From NCBI GenBank assembly GCA_003669555.1, contig QWOS01000127.1, positions 17,253 to 81,252 of the forward strand: DNA of 64,000 nt, in the 5' to 3' direction. This document shows, in pieces, positions 10,134-19,444 of the stretch. Source of the stretch: Planctomycetota bacterium (lineage in GTDB: Bacteria > Planctomycetota > Planctomycetia > Gemmatales > Gemmataceae). The position numbers and the translations under genes were made by a program. The notes below the pieces were generated by a model, which did not search any database, was not told where the DNA came from, and saw only the letters and a program-made list of their open reading frames with translations. Within the stretch, counting starts at the first letter, position 1. Each line of letters opens with the position of its first letter.

Positions 10134-11336
10134 ATGCTGACCCTGTGGCTGGCGCTGCTTGCGCCTCTGGATGCAAACAACCCAACCCCGGTGAGCCGGC
10201 GGCCCGAGGAGTGGGTACGCCTGCTGGGTGATGACAGCTTCTTGACCCGCCAGGAAGCGCACGACCAACTGGCTCGTCTGAGCATGGATGCCTTTGGGGC
10301 CCTCACCACCGGCCTGGCCGGGTCAGATCCCGAGGTGACCCGGCGTTGCCGGCAGTTGCTCGACCAACTAAAAGTGAGAGACCTGGAAAAGCAGCTGGAG
10401 CAATTCAAGCTGGGCAAAAGTGACCTGCCCGGGTACAAGCGCTATGCCAAAGTGGTTCCATCACCCGCCTGGGGCCGTGATTTCTTCGCAGAAATGTGGA
10501 AAACCAATCCCCAATTCCTGGCGGACATCGAAGAAAACCCTGAACGGGCTGGTGCGCAGGTGGTGGGCCAGATTCAAAATATCCAGCAAGTACTCTATGG
10601 CAATATGCGGGCTCGTGGTGGCCAGCCTGGCCAGCCTTCGGTGTCTGAGGTGGCTTCCTTGCTTTTTGCGGCGCAGCATCCCAGGGCCATGGTGGATATT
10701 GTCAATCTGAGCCAGTTGAACAACTTTCTGCAACACCCGGTGATCCGGGCGGCCATTCTTGAAGAAAAAGAAGGCGGCCCCGGGGCGATGCGCCTGCTGC
10801 TGGTGGCTCACATACGGGCCCACCTCAATGATCAGACCGCGCAAGTGCAGAGCCTCCACCTGTGCATGAACCTGAACCTGAAGGAGGGCAAGGAGGTCGG
10901 CATGGTCATTTTGAAAAACCCCAAAACCAACCAGCACACCAAAGGCCTGGCCTGCGCTGTCATTGCCAAAATGGGCACCGTGGCTGATGCCCCTGTGCTG
11001 ACCGCCGTGCTGGATGACGCGGCGCACATCAACCAGTTCCAGGTGGGGCCTCGGGGCCAGGACAAGGGAATCACCGAGGTGCGCGATGTGGCTCTGAGCA
11101 TGCTGGTTTCCCTGACGGGACAATCCCACAAAGACTACGGCTTCGCTTTTGCGCAACAGGGGGCGCAGTTCCAGCATTTCAACACCTACAATATGGGGTT
11201 CATCAGCGAAAAACTGCGTCGGGAGGCCCTGCTGAAATGGAAGGCTTACGCAGCTTCCCGGCCCGAGTTGCAGCCGGCGACCCCTCTGAAGGAAACGCCC
11301 GCAGACGAGAAGAAAGACCCCGCCCTGGACGACTAA
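10134..11336 (+). CDS. Hypothetical secreted protein with HEAT-like helical repeats
   Basis: 400 aa; signal peptide; helix-rich sequence such as DDSFLTRQEAHDQLARLSMDAFGALTTGLAGSDPEVTRRCRQLL. Confidence 0.7.
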   Translation: MLTLWLALLAPLDANNPTPVSRRPEEWVRLLGDDSFLTRQEAHDQLARLSMDAFGALTTGLAGSDPEVTRRCRQLLDQLKVRDLEKQLEQFKLGKSDLPGYKRYAKVVPSPAWGRDFFAEMWKTNPQFLADIEENPERAGAQVVGQIQNIQQVLYGNMRARGGQPGQPSVSEVASLLFAAQHPRAMVDIVNLSQLNNFLQHPVIRAAILEEKEGGPGAMRLLLVAHIRAHLNDQTAQVQSLHLCMNLNLKEGKEVGMVILKNPKTNQHTKGLACAVIAKMGTVADAPVLTAVLDDAAHINQFQVGPRGQDKGITEVRDVALSMLVSLTGQSHKDYGFAFAQQGAQFQHFNTYNMGFISEKLRREALLKWKAYAASRPELQPATPLKETPADEKKDPALDD

Positions 11337-11402
11337 GCCTACCCAGGCGCCCCATCCGCCCCAGGCATCTGGCCCTCGAAAAAGAGATTTTTCCCGCTTG
11401 CC

Positions 11403-12215
11403 ATGCCGGGCCCGTGTGGCTATTTGCCCGGTATGAAGGATTGTTCTTGCCAGGTACCTACCCGGAAAGTGCTGGCAGCAACCTGGTTGCTGCTGGGGCT
11501 ATGCTGTGGTTGTCGGCAGTCGCCGGTGCTGGAAGACCGTGCGCTAAGCCGGATTCTGGCAACGCCCCTGCGCGAACTGGAGAACGGCTATCTGGTACAC
11601 CCACCCGATGTGCTGGCACTGAAAGTGACTGGGCGGGAGGACCTGCCGAGGCGGCTGGCGCTGGGCAACGATGGCCGGGTTCAGCTCAGTAACAGCCTTT
11701 TTCTTGAACTGGACGGCCAGACTGTGCCAGAAATCGCCCGCCGGGTGGCAGATTTGCTGGATGTACCCATCGAATCCGTTGAAGTGGCCGTGGCAGAACA
11801 TAAAAGCCAGGTAATTTTCCTGGAGGGTGAAGTGGCTGGTTCGGCGCGGGCTGTGCCGTACCATGGACCAGAATCACTGCTCAGTTTTTTGAAGCGGGCC
11901 GGTGGCCTGACGGCAGGCGCGGCCCCGGAACGGGTGACCCTGCGTCGTGCCAACGCCGCAGATGGCAAGGCACCCGAAAGCCAGGAAACCAATCTGAACA
12001 GGCTGATTGAACGACCCAGCGAGGCCAATGATTTGCGTCTTCATGCCTTTGATATGGTAGTGGTGGAACCCAGCCGTAAATCGATCTTTCTCGACTGCCT
12101 GCCACCCTGGCTGAGTGGAGTGAACCGCCGGGGTCCGGGACCACCGCCAGACCCATCCACCGTTGCCGAACCCTCATCTTCCCGCACTGTGGATACCGCA
12201 GAGCCTGGCCCCTGA
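11403..12215 (+). CDS. Polysaccharide biosynthesis/export (Wza-like) lipoprotein
   Basis: 270 aa; LLLGLCCGC lipobox-like; YLVHPPDVLALKV...GRVQLSNSLFLELDGQTVPEIARRVADLL poly-export motif, followed by an SLBB-like segment. Confidence 0.7.
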   Translation: MPGPCGYLPGMKDCSCQVPTRKVLAATWLLLGLCCGCRQSPVLEDRALSRILATPLRELENGYLVHPPDVLALKVTGREDLPRRLALGNDGRVQLSNSLFLELDGQTVPEIARRVADLLDVPIESVEVAVAEHKSQVIFLEGEVAGSARAVPYHGPESLLSFLKRAGGLTAGAAPERVTLRRANAADGKAPESQETNLNRLIERPSEANDLRLHAFDMVVVEPSRKSIFLDCLPPWLSGVNRRGPGPPPDPSTVAEPSSSRTVDTAEPGP

Positions 12216-12337
12216 GGTCTGGACCGCTTGGGCTTGTTCTTGTCACCGGGGGGGTGGTATCGCCTTCGTCTGGGTAAATTTGTCGTTGGCGCGAGCCACA
12301 TGGGTGTGGTGCGTCTGGACGATGACCGGAGGGTGGC

Positions 12338-13447
12338 ATGATGAACAATCCAGGGTTCTTCACTTTCGCGCGTATCAGGACTCTGGGAGGGGTTGGGCTG
12401 GGCCTTTGCCTTTCAGCCCCCTGCGCAGTTTTTGGTCAGGCAGTCCCGCCACCCATGGCCCCCGTCGGGGGTGCGCCGGGCCGCCTGCCAGCGAGCGTGA
12501 CTTCCACGCCTGACTACCACACCCGTGTAGTGGGTTATATTTACGACAACATGCCAATCACCCGGGAGGAGCTGGGCGAGTACCTCATCGCCCGCTTCGG
12601 AGCCGAACGGCTGGACCTGCTGGCCAACAAGAAAATTATTGAAATCGAGTGCAAGAAGGCCGGGGTGGATGTAACCGCGGCCGAGGTGGAGGATCGCCTC
12701 AACAACGACCTCCTTGGCCTGAGTGTCGACCGGAAAACATTCGTGGACCAGGTGCTGAAGAACTACAAGAAAACCCTCTTTGAGTGGAAAGAAGATGTGC
12801 TGCGTCCGCAACTGATGCTGGCCAAGCTGGTGCGTAGCCGGGTGAAGGTGACCGACGAAGACCTTCGCAAGGCTTATGATGCCTATTTTGGCGAAAAGAT
12901 CGACTGCCGGCTGATCATGTGGCAGAAGGGCGAGGAAAAGGCCGCCATGACCGCCTACGGGCGGATTCGTGACAGCGAGGATGAGTTCAACCGCGCCGCC
13001 CGTGGCCAAAAGTCGCCCTCGCTCGCGAGTGCGGGTGGCAAGATCCGCCCGGTCTCGCGCAACACCACCGGCAATGACGAGCTGGAGAAGGCTGCCTTCT
13101 CTCTCCAGGCTGGCGAGGTGAGTGCGCTGGTTGGCACCCCCGAGGGGATCGTCTGCGTGAAATGCGACCGCCGGATTCCCGCCGACACCACAGTGGCCAT
13201 GGAGGCAGTGCGCGAGAAGCTCTCCAAAGAAATCTTTGAGAAGAAGGTCAACTCCGAGATCCCGGTGGTGTTCGCCGAGATGCGCAAACGGGCCAACCCC
13301 CGTCTGCTCATGGGCACCGCCGCACCCGAAGATCTGGCCAACGATGTGAAGAACCTGCTGAACGAACCAGAAGACTCACGCGGCTCCATCGTGCCAGCCG
13401 GGGCCACCAGGCAGATCAAGCCTGTGGATGCGCCTCAAAGGCCCTGA
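12338..13447 (+). CDS. Peptidylprolyl isomerase (parvulin/SurA-like)
   Basis: 369 aa; N-terminal helical SurA-like region, then a rotamase-like segment AFSLQAGEVSALVGTPEGIVCVKCDRRIP. Confidence 0.8.
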   Translation: MMNNPGFFTFARIRTLGGVGLGLCLSAPCAVFGQAVPPPMAPVGGAPGRLPASVTSTPDYHTRVVGYIYDNMPITREELGEYLIARFGAERLDLLANKKIIEIECKKAGVDVTAAEVEDRLNNDLLGLSVDRKTFVDQVLKNYKKTLFEWKEDVLRPQLMLAKLVRSRVKVTDEDLRKAYDAYFGEKIDCRLIMWQKGEEKAAMTAYGRIRDSEDEFNRAARGQKSPSLASAGGKIRPVSRNTTGNDELEKAAFSLQAGEVSALVGTPEGIVCVKCDRRIPADTTVAMEAVREKLSKEIFEKKVNSEIPVVFAEMRKRANPRLLMGTAAPEDLANDVKNLLNEPEDSRGSIVPAGATRQIKPVDAPQRP

Positions 13448-13474
13448 TTCGTTATCCTGTCAACCGCCCTTGGG

Positions 13475-13507
13475 GCCGGGCACCTCTGGGTGACCCGGCT
13501 TTTTTTT
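13475..13507 (+). terminator. Rho-independent terminator after the PPIase gene
   Basis: GCCGGGCAC-CTCTGG-GTGACCCGGC stem followed by TTTTTTTT, 28 nt after the stop at 13447. Confidence 0.85.
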
Positions 13508-13567
13508 GGTATGCTGAGGCTGGCAGCATCGGGGTGACTGCCACTTCCTGATAACGAAAGGTCTGCC

Positions 13568-14443
13568 ATGCGCTCTTTGCTCGTGTTGCTGGTGGTTTTT
13601 ATTCTGGGGGCCCACGCGGCCGGCCCCTGCCGGGCTGATGAGAAGCTGGCCGGCATCGCCTGCCGGAGCGTCCACCTGGGGTACCCCGGCCCCGAGGCCG
13701 AGCTTTTTTACAACGAGGTGGTGGTCGACAATAGCGCCACCGGCACTTACTTCTGCGCCTGCGGCTTTCGCCAGGGGTACTTTGGGGTGCAGGAGCAAGG
13801 CAAGGGCCGGAAGGTGGTCATCTTCTCGGTGTGGGATCCGGGCGCGCAAGATAACCCCGGTGCCGTTCCCGCCGAGAAACGGGTGAAGCTGCTGGCTCAG
13901 GGCGAGAAGATCCGTGTAGGTCGCTTTGGCGGCGAGGGTACCGGCGGGCAGTCGTTCCTCGACCACGACTGGAAGGTGGGCGATACCCTGCGCTTTCTGG
14001 TGGCGGCCAAGCGCGAGGGGGACGACCGGATCGCCTACACCGCCTGGTTCCAGGCACCGGGACTGGCTGGCTGGCGCCTTATCGCCAGTTTCAGCACCCT
14101 CAGCGCCAAAGGTCTGCTATCGGGTTACTACAGCTTTGTGGAAGACTTCAGACGCGATGGCGAATCGCTGAAACAGGCGCGCAAGGCCCATTACGGCAAC
14201 GCCTGGCTGAAAACCGCCCAGGGCGATTGGCGGGCTCTGAAAAAGGCCCGGTTCACCGGCGACTCGAACCCTTCCCTGGCCATTGATGCCGGGCTGGACC
14301 AAGGCCGCTGGTTCCTGGCCACGGGCGGTGACACCACCAACAAGACCACAAAACTGAATGAGACGATGCCCGACACCACCCCTCCCGGCAAGTCTCCGGC
14401 TGATCTGCCCGCCGATCCCTTTGCCCGGAAAACGGGGTTCTGA
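13568..14443 (+). CDS. DUF3472-like secreted protein
   Basis: 291 aa with signal peptide; FYNEVVVDNSATGTYFCACGFRQGYFGVQEQGKGRKVVIFSVWDPG. Confidence 0.75.
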   Translation: MRSLLVLLVVFILGAHAAGPCRADEKLAGIACRSVHLGYPGPEAELFYNEVVVDNSATGTYFCACGFRQGYFGVQEQGKGRKVVIFSVWDPGAQDNPGAVPAEKRVKLLAQGEKIRVGRFGGEGTGGQSFLDHDWKVGDTLRFLVAAKREGDDRIAYTAWFQAPGLAGWRLIASFSTLSAKGLLSGYYSFVEDFRRDGESLKQARKAHYGNAWLKTAQGDWRALKKARFTGDSNPSLAIDAGLDQGRWFLATGGDTTNKTTKLNETMPDTTPPGKSPADLPADPFARKTGF

Positions 14444-14482
14444 TAAAGTTTCAGGTATCCGCGAAACCAGGGAATCAATCAC

Positions 14483-15193
14483 ATGCCGCACGGCAAATAC
14501 ATGACACGACGCGCCCTGGGCGCCCTCGGGGCCGGGGCTTTGGCAGGCGGGGCTATCGGGGCCACCGCTGATGGCGGGCCAGGGGGATTACAACTGCCCA
14601 AAGAGGCGGCCACGGCCTTGAACCGCCTGCGGGAAGGTCTGGATCGCTTCATCAAAGGGTCCAGCAAACACGCCCACGCCGATATCAATTGGCGCAAACA
14701 ACTGGTCAACAGCCAGAAGCCGTTTGCCACCATCCTTGGGTGCTGTGATTCGCGTGTGCCCGTGGAGCTGCTTTTTGACCAGGGCTTTGGCGACCTGTTC
14801 GTCATCCGCGTGGCCGGCAATGTGGTGGCGCCCGATGTGATCGGGTCCATCGATTACGCCGTCGACCACCTCGGCACCCCGCTGGTGTTGGTGCTGGGTC
14901 ACAGCAATTGTGGTGCTGTCACCGCGGCCCTGGACGAGATGCGCCGGCCGGTGAGGAGCGTCGAACCGGCGAGCATGGAAAGCCTGTTGCGATTGATCGA
15001 ACCCGGCATCCCCAAGTCACTGCTTCAGGTGAAAGGACCAATCGCCACGGAACGCGCCGTGGAAATGAATGTGCGCTGGACTGTCAAGCAGCTCAACGCC
15101 TCACCCGATTTGCAGGAAGCGCTCCGCACCGACCGCCTGGCGGTGGTGGGAGCGGTTTACAACCTCGAGGCAGGCACTCTTACCTTCCTCTAA
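14483..15193 (+). CDS. Beta-class carbonic anhydrase with Tat-like N-terminus
   Basis: 236 aa; ATILGCCDSRVPVELLFDQGFGDLFVIRVAGN and VLGHSNCGAVTAA; N-terminal RRALGALGAGALAGGAIGATA. Confidence 0.93.
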   Translation: MPHGKYMTRRALGALGAGALAGGAIGATADGGPGGLQLPKEAATALNRLREGLDRFIKGSSKHAHADINWRKQLVNSQKPFATILGCCDSRVPVELLFDQGFGDLFVIRVAGNVVAPDVIGSIDYAVDHLGTPLVLVLGHSNCGAVTAALDEMRRPVRSVEPASMESLLRLIEPGIPKSLLQVKGPIATERAVEMNVRWTVKQLNASPDLQEALRTDRLAVVGAVYNLEAGTLTFL

Positions 15194-15206
15194 GTGGCTG
15201 GCGCAC

Positions 15207-16277
15207 TCAGGGGGCTTTGGCGGGTGTGACCAGAATCACCTGCTTGTCGTGGCCTGTCAGCAGCTTCTGGCCATCGGGCGACCAGGTGATGCAATAAGCG
15301 CCGAACTGCGGTACCTTGCGGGTGAACAGTTGCTTTTTGGTATCGGTATCCCACACGGCCACATTGCCGGCGTAACCGCTGGTGGCGAGCTTTTTGCCGT
15401 CTGGCGACAGGGCCAGCCCATAAAGGTCATCCGGCGTCGGCCCCATGGCGGCAATCTCCTTGCCATCGGCCACATTCCACAGGCGCACCATGCGATCATG
15501 GCCAATGGAGGCAACTTTGGTGTTGTCAGGCAGAAAGACGACGCCCGTCACCGAAGCGGTATGACCCTTGAGGTCTTTGGCCGATTTCATGTCAGCGATG
15601 CTCCACAGCTTGATCAGCTTGTCGGGGTCACCCGAGATACTGGCGAGCATCTTGCCGTCTTTGCTGAAGGCCACCCCATAGGCGTTGCCGCCGTGGACAC
15701 CCAGATTTTTGACTTCTTTACCGTCGGCAACATTCCAGAGCCGCACGCTTTTGTCCGAACTGGCACTGGCCAGCAGTTTGCCATCGGGAGAGAACGCAAC
15801 GCCATCGACAATTTCGGTATGCCCCTTGATCTCACGCACCAGCTTGGCGTCGGCGGGGTTCCACAGGCGGATGGTCTTGTCGACCGAACAGGTGGCAATG
15901 AGCTTGCCATCGGGAGAAAAAGTGGCGCAGTACACCGGGCCGGTGTGGCCGGTGAGGGCGCGGACCTCTTTCCCCTCGGGCCAGCTCCACACCTTGGCCA
16001 GGTTGTCAAACCCGGCCGAGACCAGCAGCTTGCCATCGGGCGAGAAGGCCAGGTGATGCACTGGGGCGGTGTGTGCCTGCCAGGAATCTGGCTGGGCAGC
16101 AAGCCAACCGCCAAAAGCAAGCAGCAGGACCAAGGGAAACAGTTTGCGGATCATGGGTAAGTCTCGTGTAGAATCAGGCAGGAAAGTCTGGTTTAACATC
16201 CCGGGCGCTCCCGTGCAACCTCTTGGGGCCAAAAACAGCAGAAAAGCCACCAGGCAGCGGGTGGGAGCCTCCAGCAC
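15207..16277 (-). CDS. WD40 repeat protein, secreted
   Basis: Repeated SPDGKLLASASSDKSVRLWN-type units; signal peptide from about 16154 (MIRKLFPLVLLLAFGGWLAAQ). Confidence 0.93.
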   Translation of the reverse strand: MLEAPTRCLVAFLLFLAPRGCTGAPGMLNQTFLPDSTRDLPMIRKLFPLVLLLAFGGWLAAQPDSWQAHTAPVHHLAFSPDGKLLVSAGFDNLAKVWSWPEGKEVRALTGHTGPVYCATFSPDGKLIATCSVDKTIRLWNPADAKLVREIKGHTEIVDGVAFSPDGKLLASASSDKSVRLWNVADGKEVKNLGVHGGNAYGVAFSKDGKMLASISGDPDKLIKLWSIADMKSAKDLKGHTASVTGVVFLPDNTKVASIGHDRMVRLWNVADGKEIAAMGPTPDDLYGLALSPDGKKLATSGYAGNVAVWDTDTKKQLFTRKVPQFGAYCITWSPDGQKLLTGHDKQVILVTPAKAP

Positions 16278-16373
16278 CTGGATCGCTTCCTCGCAACAAG
16301 GCAGGAAAAGCCCCTCCAGCCCAGTTTTCTGGGTGGCACGGCAAGGCTCCTTTCCGTACCGACCGGGTATGGC

Positions 16374-16907
16374 GTGGGTCCGCCAGGGGCCGCATGGTCT
16401 GGACGAGGCTGGTTGGTTCCCGGAGTTTTCCCTGATAGGCTGGCCTCATGTCCGAGTCACTTGAAACAGCACCGTTTGTCACCGCCTTGTGGAAAAAAAC
16501 GGGAGGGCGCATTGATTACCCACGATGAAGCCCGCCCCAGGCCGGGCGACCTGTGCGTGCTGCTGACCTACCGGAATGCCATGTGCTCTGTGGAGCTGGC
16601 TCTTTTCAGGGCCGGAGAATGTCACCCGGTGTTGCGGGGCGGCGCCATGGTGACCACTTCGCTAGGGGTATGGTGGGCCCGATCGGCTGACAAGAAGAAG
16701 CGGGTGCGGTTTGGCGCCAGCCTGCATAATGGCCGGATTGCGAAAGCCGACATCTTTGCGTTGGCGGATAATCCGGTGGCTGTCAAAAACCTGATGCTCT
16801 TTGCCACCGACACTATTTTGCGCGATTGCGGGGAATGCCTGGCCGCCAGCAACGAGCCGGATACAACCCTGCGGTATCTCACCGACGAGGGGGCGGAGCC
16901 GCAGTAG
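16374..16907 (+). CDS. Hypothetical protein (start uncertain, probably near 16512)
   Basis: Open frame with plausible sequence RPGDLCVLLTYRNAMCSVELALFRAGECHPVLRGG. Confidence 0.5.
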   Translation: MGPPGAAWSGRGWLVPGVFPDRLASCPSHLKQHRLSPPCGKKREGALITHDEARPRPGDLCVLLTYRNAMCSVELALFRAGECHPVLRGGAMVTTSLGVWWARSADKKKRVRFGASLHNGRIAKADIFALADNPVAVKNLMLFATDTILRDCGECLAASNEPDTTLRYLTDEGAEPQ

Positions 16908-17000
16908 CTCGGGCAGGCCGATGGACCTGCGGCTTCCCTCACAACCCGGGGGCGGGGTGTTGGCCGGAAAAGGCTCCTGCCATGGGCTGGAGAAACAGGT

Positions 17001-17735
17001 TCAGGGTTTGTGGGCCGTGACAGATGCTCCCTGGGTGCATGAGGAGGTCCGGTAACCCGTCCAGCCATGAAACCGTGTTTCAATGAAACCGGCCTCAGCG
17101 AGCATTTGCAGGAGCGACCGCCCCCACACCGCGCCAGCAATTCAGTCCGACCAGGTGCCTTTGCGAGTGACATCCGCCGGGGTTGCCTGATCTTCGAGCA
17201 GAATGTCCGCCATCTGCAGCCGCCCGCCCGGGCGTAGGACCCGCCAGGCTTCGGCCAGCACCGTCGGCTTGTTGAAGCAGAGATTGAGCACGCCGTTGGT
17301 GATCAGCACATCCACCGAGCGATCCGGCACCGGCAGGGCGTCTGCCTCACCCTGCGTGAACAAGGTATTGGTTATCCCCAGGCTCATGACATTACGCCTG
17401 GCCTTGTCGATCATTTCGGCGGAAAAATCGATACCGATGACCTGGCCGGTGGGACCGACCTGCCTGGCAGCGAGAATGCTGTCAAACCCGGCACCAGAGC
17501 CAAGGTCGAGAACGGTTTGACCGGCCCGAAGCTCCCCAAGCGCAAGCGGGTTGCCTACCCCGGCGAACGATTCCGTTACAGCCGCAGGCAAGGCGTCGAT
17601 GTCATCTGGATTGTACCCCAGTCGCTTCGCACTGGCAGGGCCACACGGAAACTTCTGTTCCTTCTGGGGTGACTGCGCGATGCGGGCGAACCGCCGCTGG
17701 ATATCATCCCGAATCTGATCCCGCGTCTGTGGCAT
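17001..17735 (-). CDS. ArsM-like SAM-dependent methyltransferase selenoprotein (in-frame UGA at 17144..17142 read as Sec)
   Basis: The ORF track stops at ...ADVTRKGTWSD; reading through TGA gives WSD-U-IAGAVWGRSLLQMLAEAGFIETRFHGWTGYRTSSCTQGASVTAHKP*. Motif I VLDLGSGAGFDSILAA. GGU-apex hairpin follows the UGA. Confidence 0.88.
17110..17125 (-). promoter_or_regulatory. SECIS-like hairpin in the ArsM-like gene
   Basis: Minus strand GGGGGC-GGTC-GCTCCT (two G-U pairs), starting 17 nt after the TGA. Confidence 0.5.
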
Positions 17736-18097
17736 GAAAAATTCCCCCTTGCCGGATCGACACCCACCGTACTGAATACCAGCATCCCAGGTGTACGAAG
17801 CAAACCCGCTAGTCCCAATCTACCCACAATGCCAGCCGGAACTACAGGGGAAAAGCCCGGCGTTCATTGCCGCCAGGCCTGTCAGGCAACCCGGTGGAAG
17901 GCCAGATTGATCATTGGCAGGGATCCCGCCAAAGCGCTGGAGGGTGACTGCCACGCAACCAGGCTGCCTGCCATTCGGGGTTCCCGGAAATTCCGTTGAG
18001 AAACGGTTGAGGGCCGCCAGCCTTCGGCAAGCGATCAGCCCGGCAGGGTTTGGGGTGTGCAGGGAAAACCGGCGTATCACAGCTCACTGCCCTGGCC

Positions 18098-18970
18098 TTA
18101 TGGACCCTTTTTCAGCTCAAGCTGGCGCTTGCGTTCCTCAACGATGGCCAGGGGGTCAGCGGGAATGGCAGTGAGATCGACATACCTGGCCAGGTCTCTC
18201 AGCGGGATAACCGTGCATTTTTCGACGGCGAGAAAGTTCAGGTAGGATTCGAACTGCCCTTGGGGTGTGTTGACCCAGGCATGGGCGGTGTCGGGCACGC
18301 CGTGGAACTGCAACACGGCGATTTTGCCGTTACGGGCCTGGGCCACGGCCCTTTTCAGATCCTCCAGAACCCAGGTTGGCCGGGCATCGCCAGCCGTGGG
18401 GATTAGAAGCGGGTGATCGCGGCCTGGTTCATAGGCGAAACCACGGCCATCCTTGTAAGGATATTCGGGCGAGCCGCCGCGGCGGGCAAAGCGGATGCCG
18501 AGGTCCTTCAGGATTGGCAGGCCACCCGGGCTGATGGCATTGCCTGGATAAGCGAAAGTAACCGGGCTGGGGATGCCGTGTTTCTCACACTGGGCGTTGA
18601 TGCCTCGCAACTGCCCAGGGAGATCCGCCAGGTTTTTGTCGGAGACGCCCATATGGCTGACAGTATGGTTGCCGATTTCGAAGCCGTCCTGGTGCAGCCG
18701 GGAAATTTCTTCCCAGGTCATGTAGTCTTTTTTATTGGTGGGAAAATCAAATCCTTCGGTGATAAAGAAGGTGGCGCCAAACTTGTGTTTGAGCAGCAAT
18801 GGCCGGGCGATGGTGAAATGCGACTTGCTGGAATCATCGAAAGTGAGAACGACCAGCCTGTCAGGGATGGGCTCGACGCAAACCGCACGCCAGGGAAGGA
18901 CCAGCGCGACAAGAAAAACCAGGTGACGGTTCATGATGGACCTCGCAAGGTAAAAACAAAAAACTGACAC
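18098..18970 (-). CDS. Polysaccharide deacetylase family protein
   Basis: 290 aa; LVVLTFDDSSKSHF, FEIGNHTVSHMG, VTFAYPGNAISP; likely start MNRHLVFLV at 18934. Confidence 0.88.
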   Translation of the reverse strand: MSVFCFYLARSIMNRHLVFLVALVLPWRAVCVEPIPDRLVVLTFDDSSKSHFTIARPLLLKHKFGATFFITEGFDFPTNKKDYMTWEEISRLHQDGFEIGNHTVSHMGVSDKNLADLPGQLRGINAQCEKHGIPSPVTFAYPGNAISPGGLPILKDLGIRFARRGGSPEYPYKDGRGFAYEPGRDHPLLIPTAGDARPTWVLEDLKRAVAQARNGKIAVLQFHGVPDTAHAWVNTPQGQFESYLNFLAVEKCTVIPLRDLARYVDLTAIPADPLAIVEERKRQLELKKGP

Positions 18971-18993
18971 AGGGAGCTTTGATGGTTCAATCG
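18876..18993. repeat. Direct repeat copy A (start region and leader of the deacetylase gene)
   Basis: ACGCCAGGGAAGGACCAGCGCGACAAGAAAAACCAGGTGACGGTTCATGATGGACC...GTAAAAACAAAAAACTGACACAGGG; near-identical at 19272-19391. Confidence 0.85.
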
Positions 18994-19271
18994 GAAGCCC
19001 TCGCTCTCAGGGAACTTCCCCTGGCAGGCCAATTGCCCCCCACGCTTGCCACCCAACAAAGTCAGCAATCCGACAGGAAAAAGAATCAAGATATTGAAGA
19101 TGTAGGGAAACAGCAACTGATTCATTTCGAAATCCCGCCCGTTCCACCTTGATCGACTCGATTTCCATCTTGAACGGCCCGGCAGTATTGTCCCTCAACA
19201 TGAAGCCAAGAGGGGTAACGCCAGTATTTATGTCAGTTCTGTTGTTGAGACGGGAATGGCGAATTGAATCA

Positions 19272-19391
19272 CGCTGCAAACTCCACGCCAGGGAAGGATC
19301 AGCGCGACATGAAAAACCAGGTGACGGTTCATGATGGAACTCACACGGTAAAAACAAAAAACTGACACAGGGGGCCTTGGTAGTTCAATGG
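19272..19391. repeat. Direct repeat copy B (orphan duplicate of the deacetylase start region)
   Basis: ACGCCAGGGAAGGATCAGCGCGACATGAAAAACCAGGTGACGGTTCATGATGGAAC...GTAAAAACAAAAAACTGACACAGGG; encodes MNRHLVFHVALILPWRGVC and then diverges. Confidence 0.85.
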
Positions 19392-19444
19392 CGGGGGCAT
19401 CCGGGGCTTCCACACCCCACCCGCTGGCTACTGACGGGCCAGCA

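Noticed and set aside
17142-17735. ArsM-like ORF as a C-terminally truncated pseudogene or short gene
   Set aside because: The same frame continues beyond TGA with the family's conserved tail and a SECIS-like hairpin, which fits selenocysteine better than truncation
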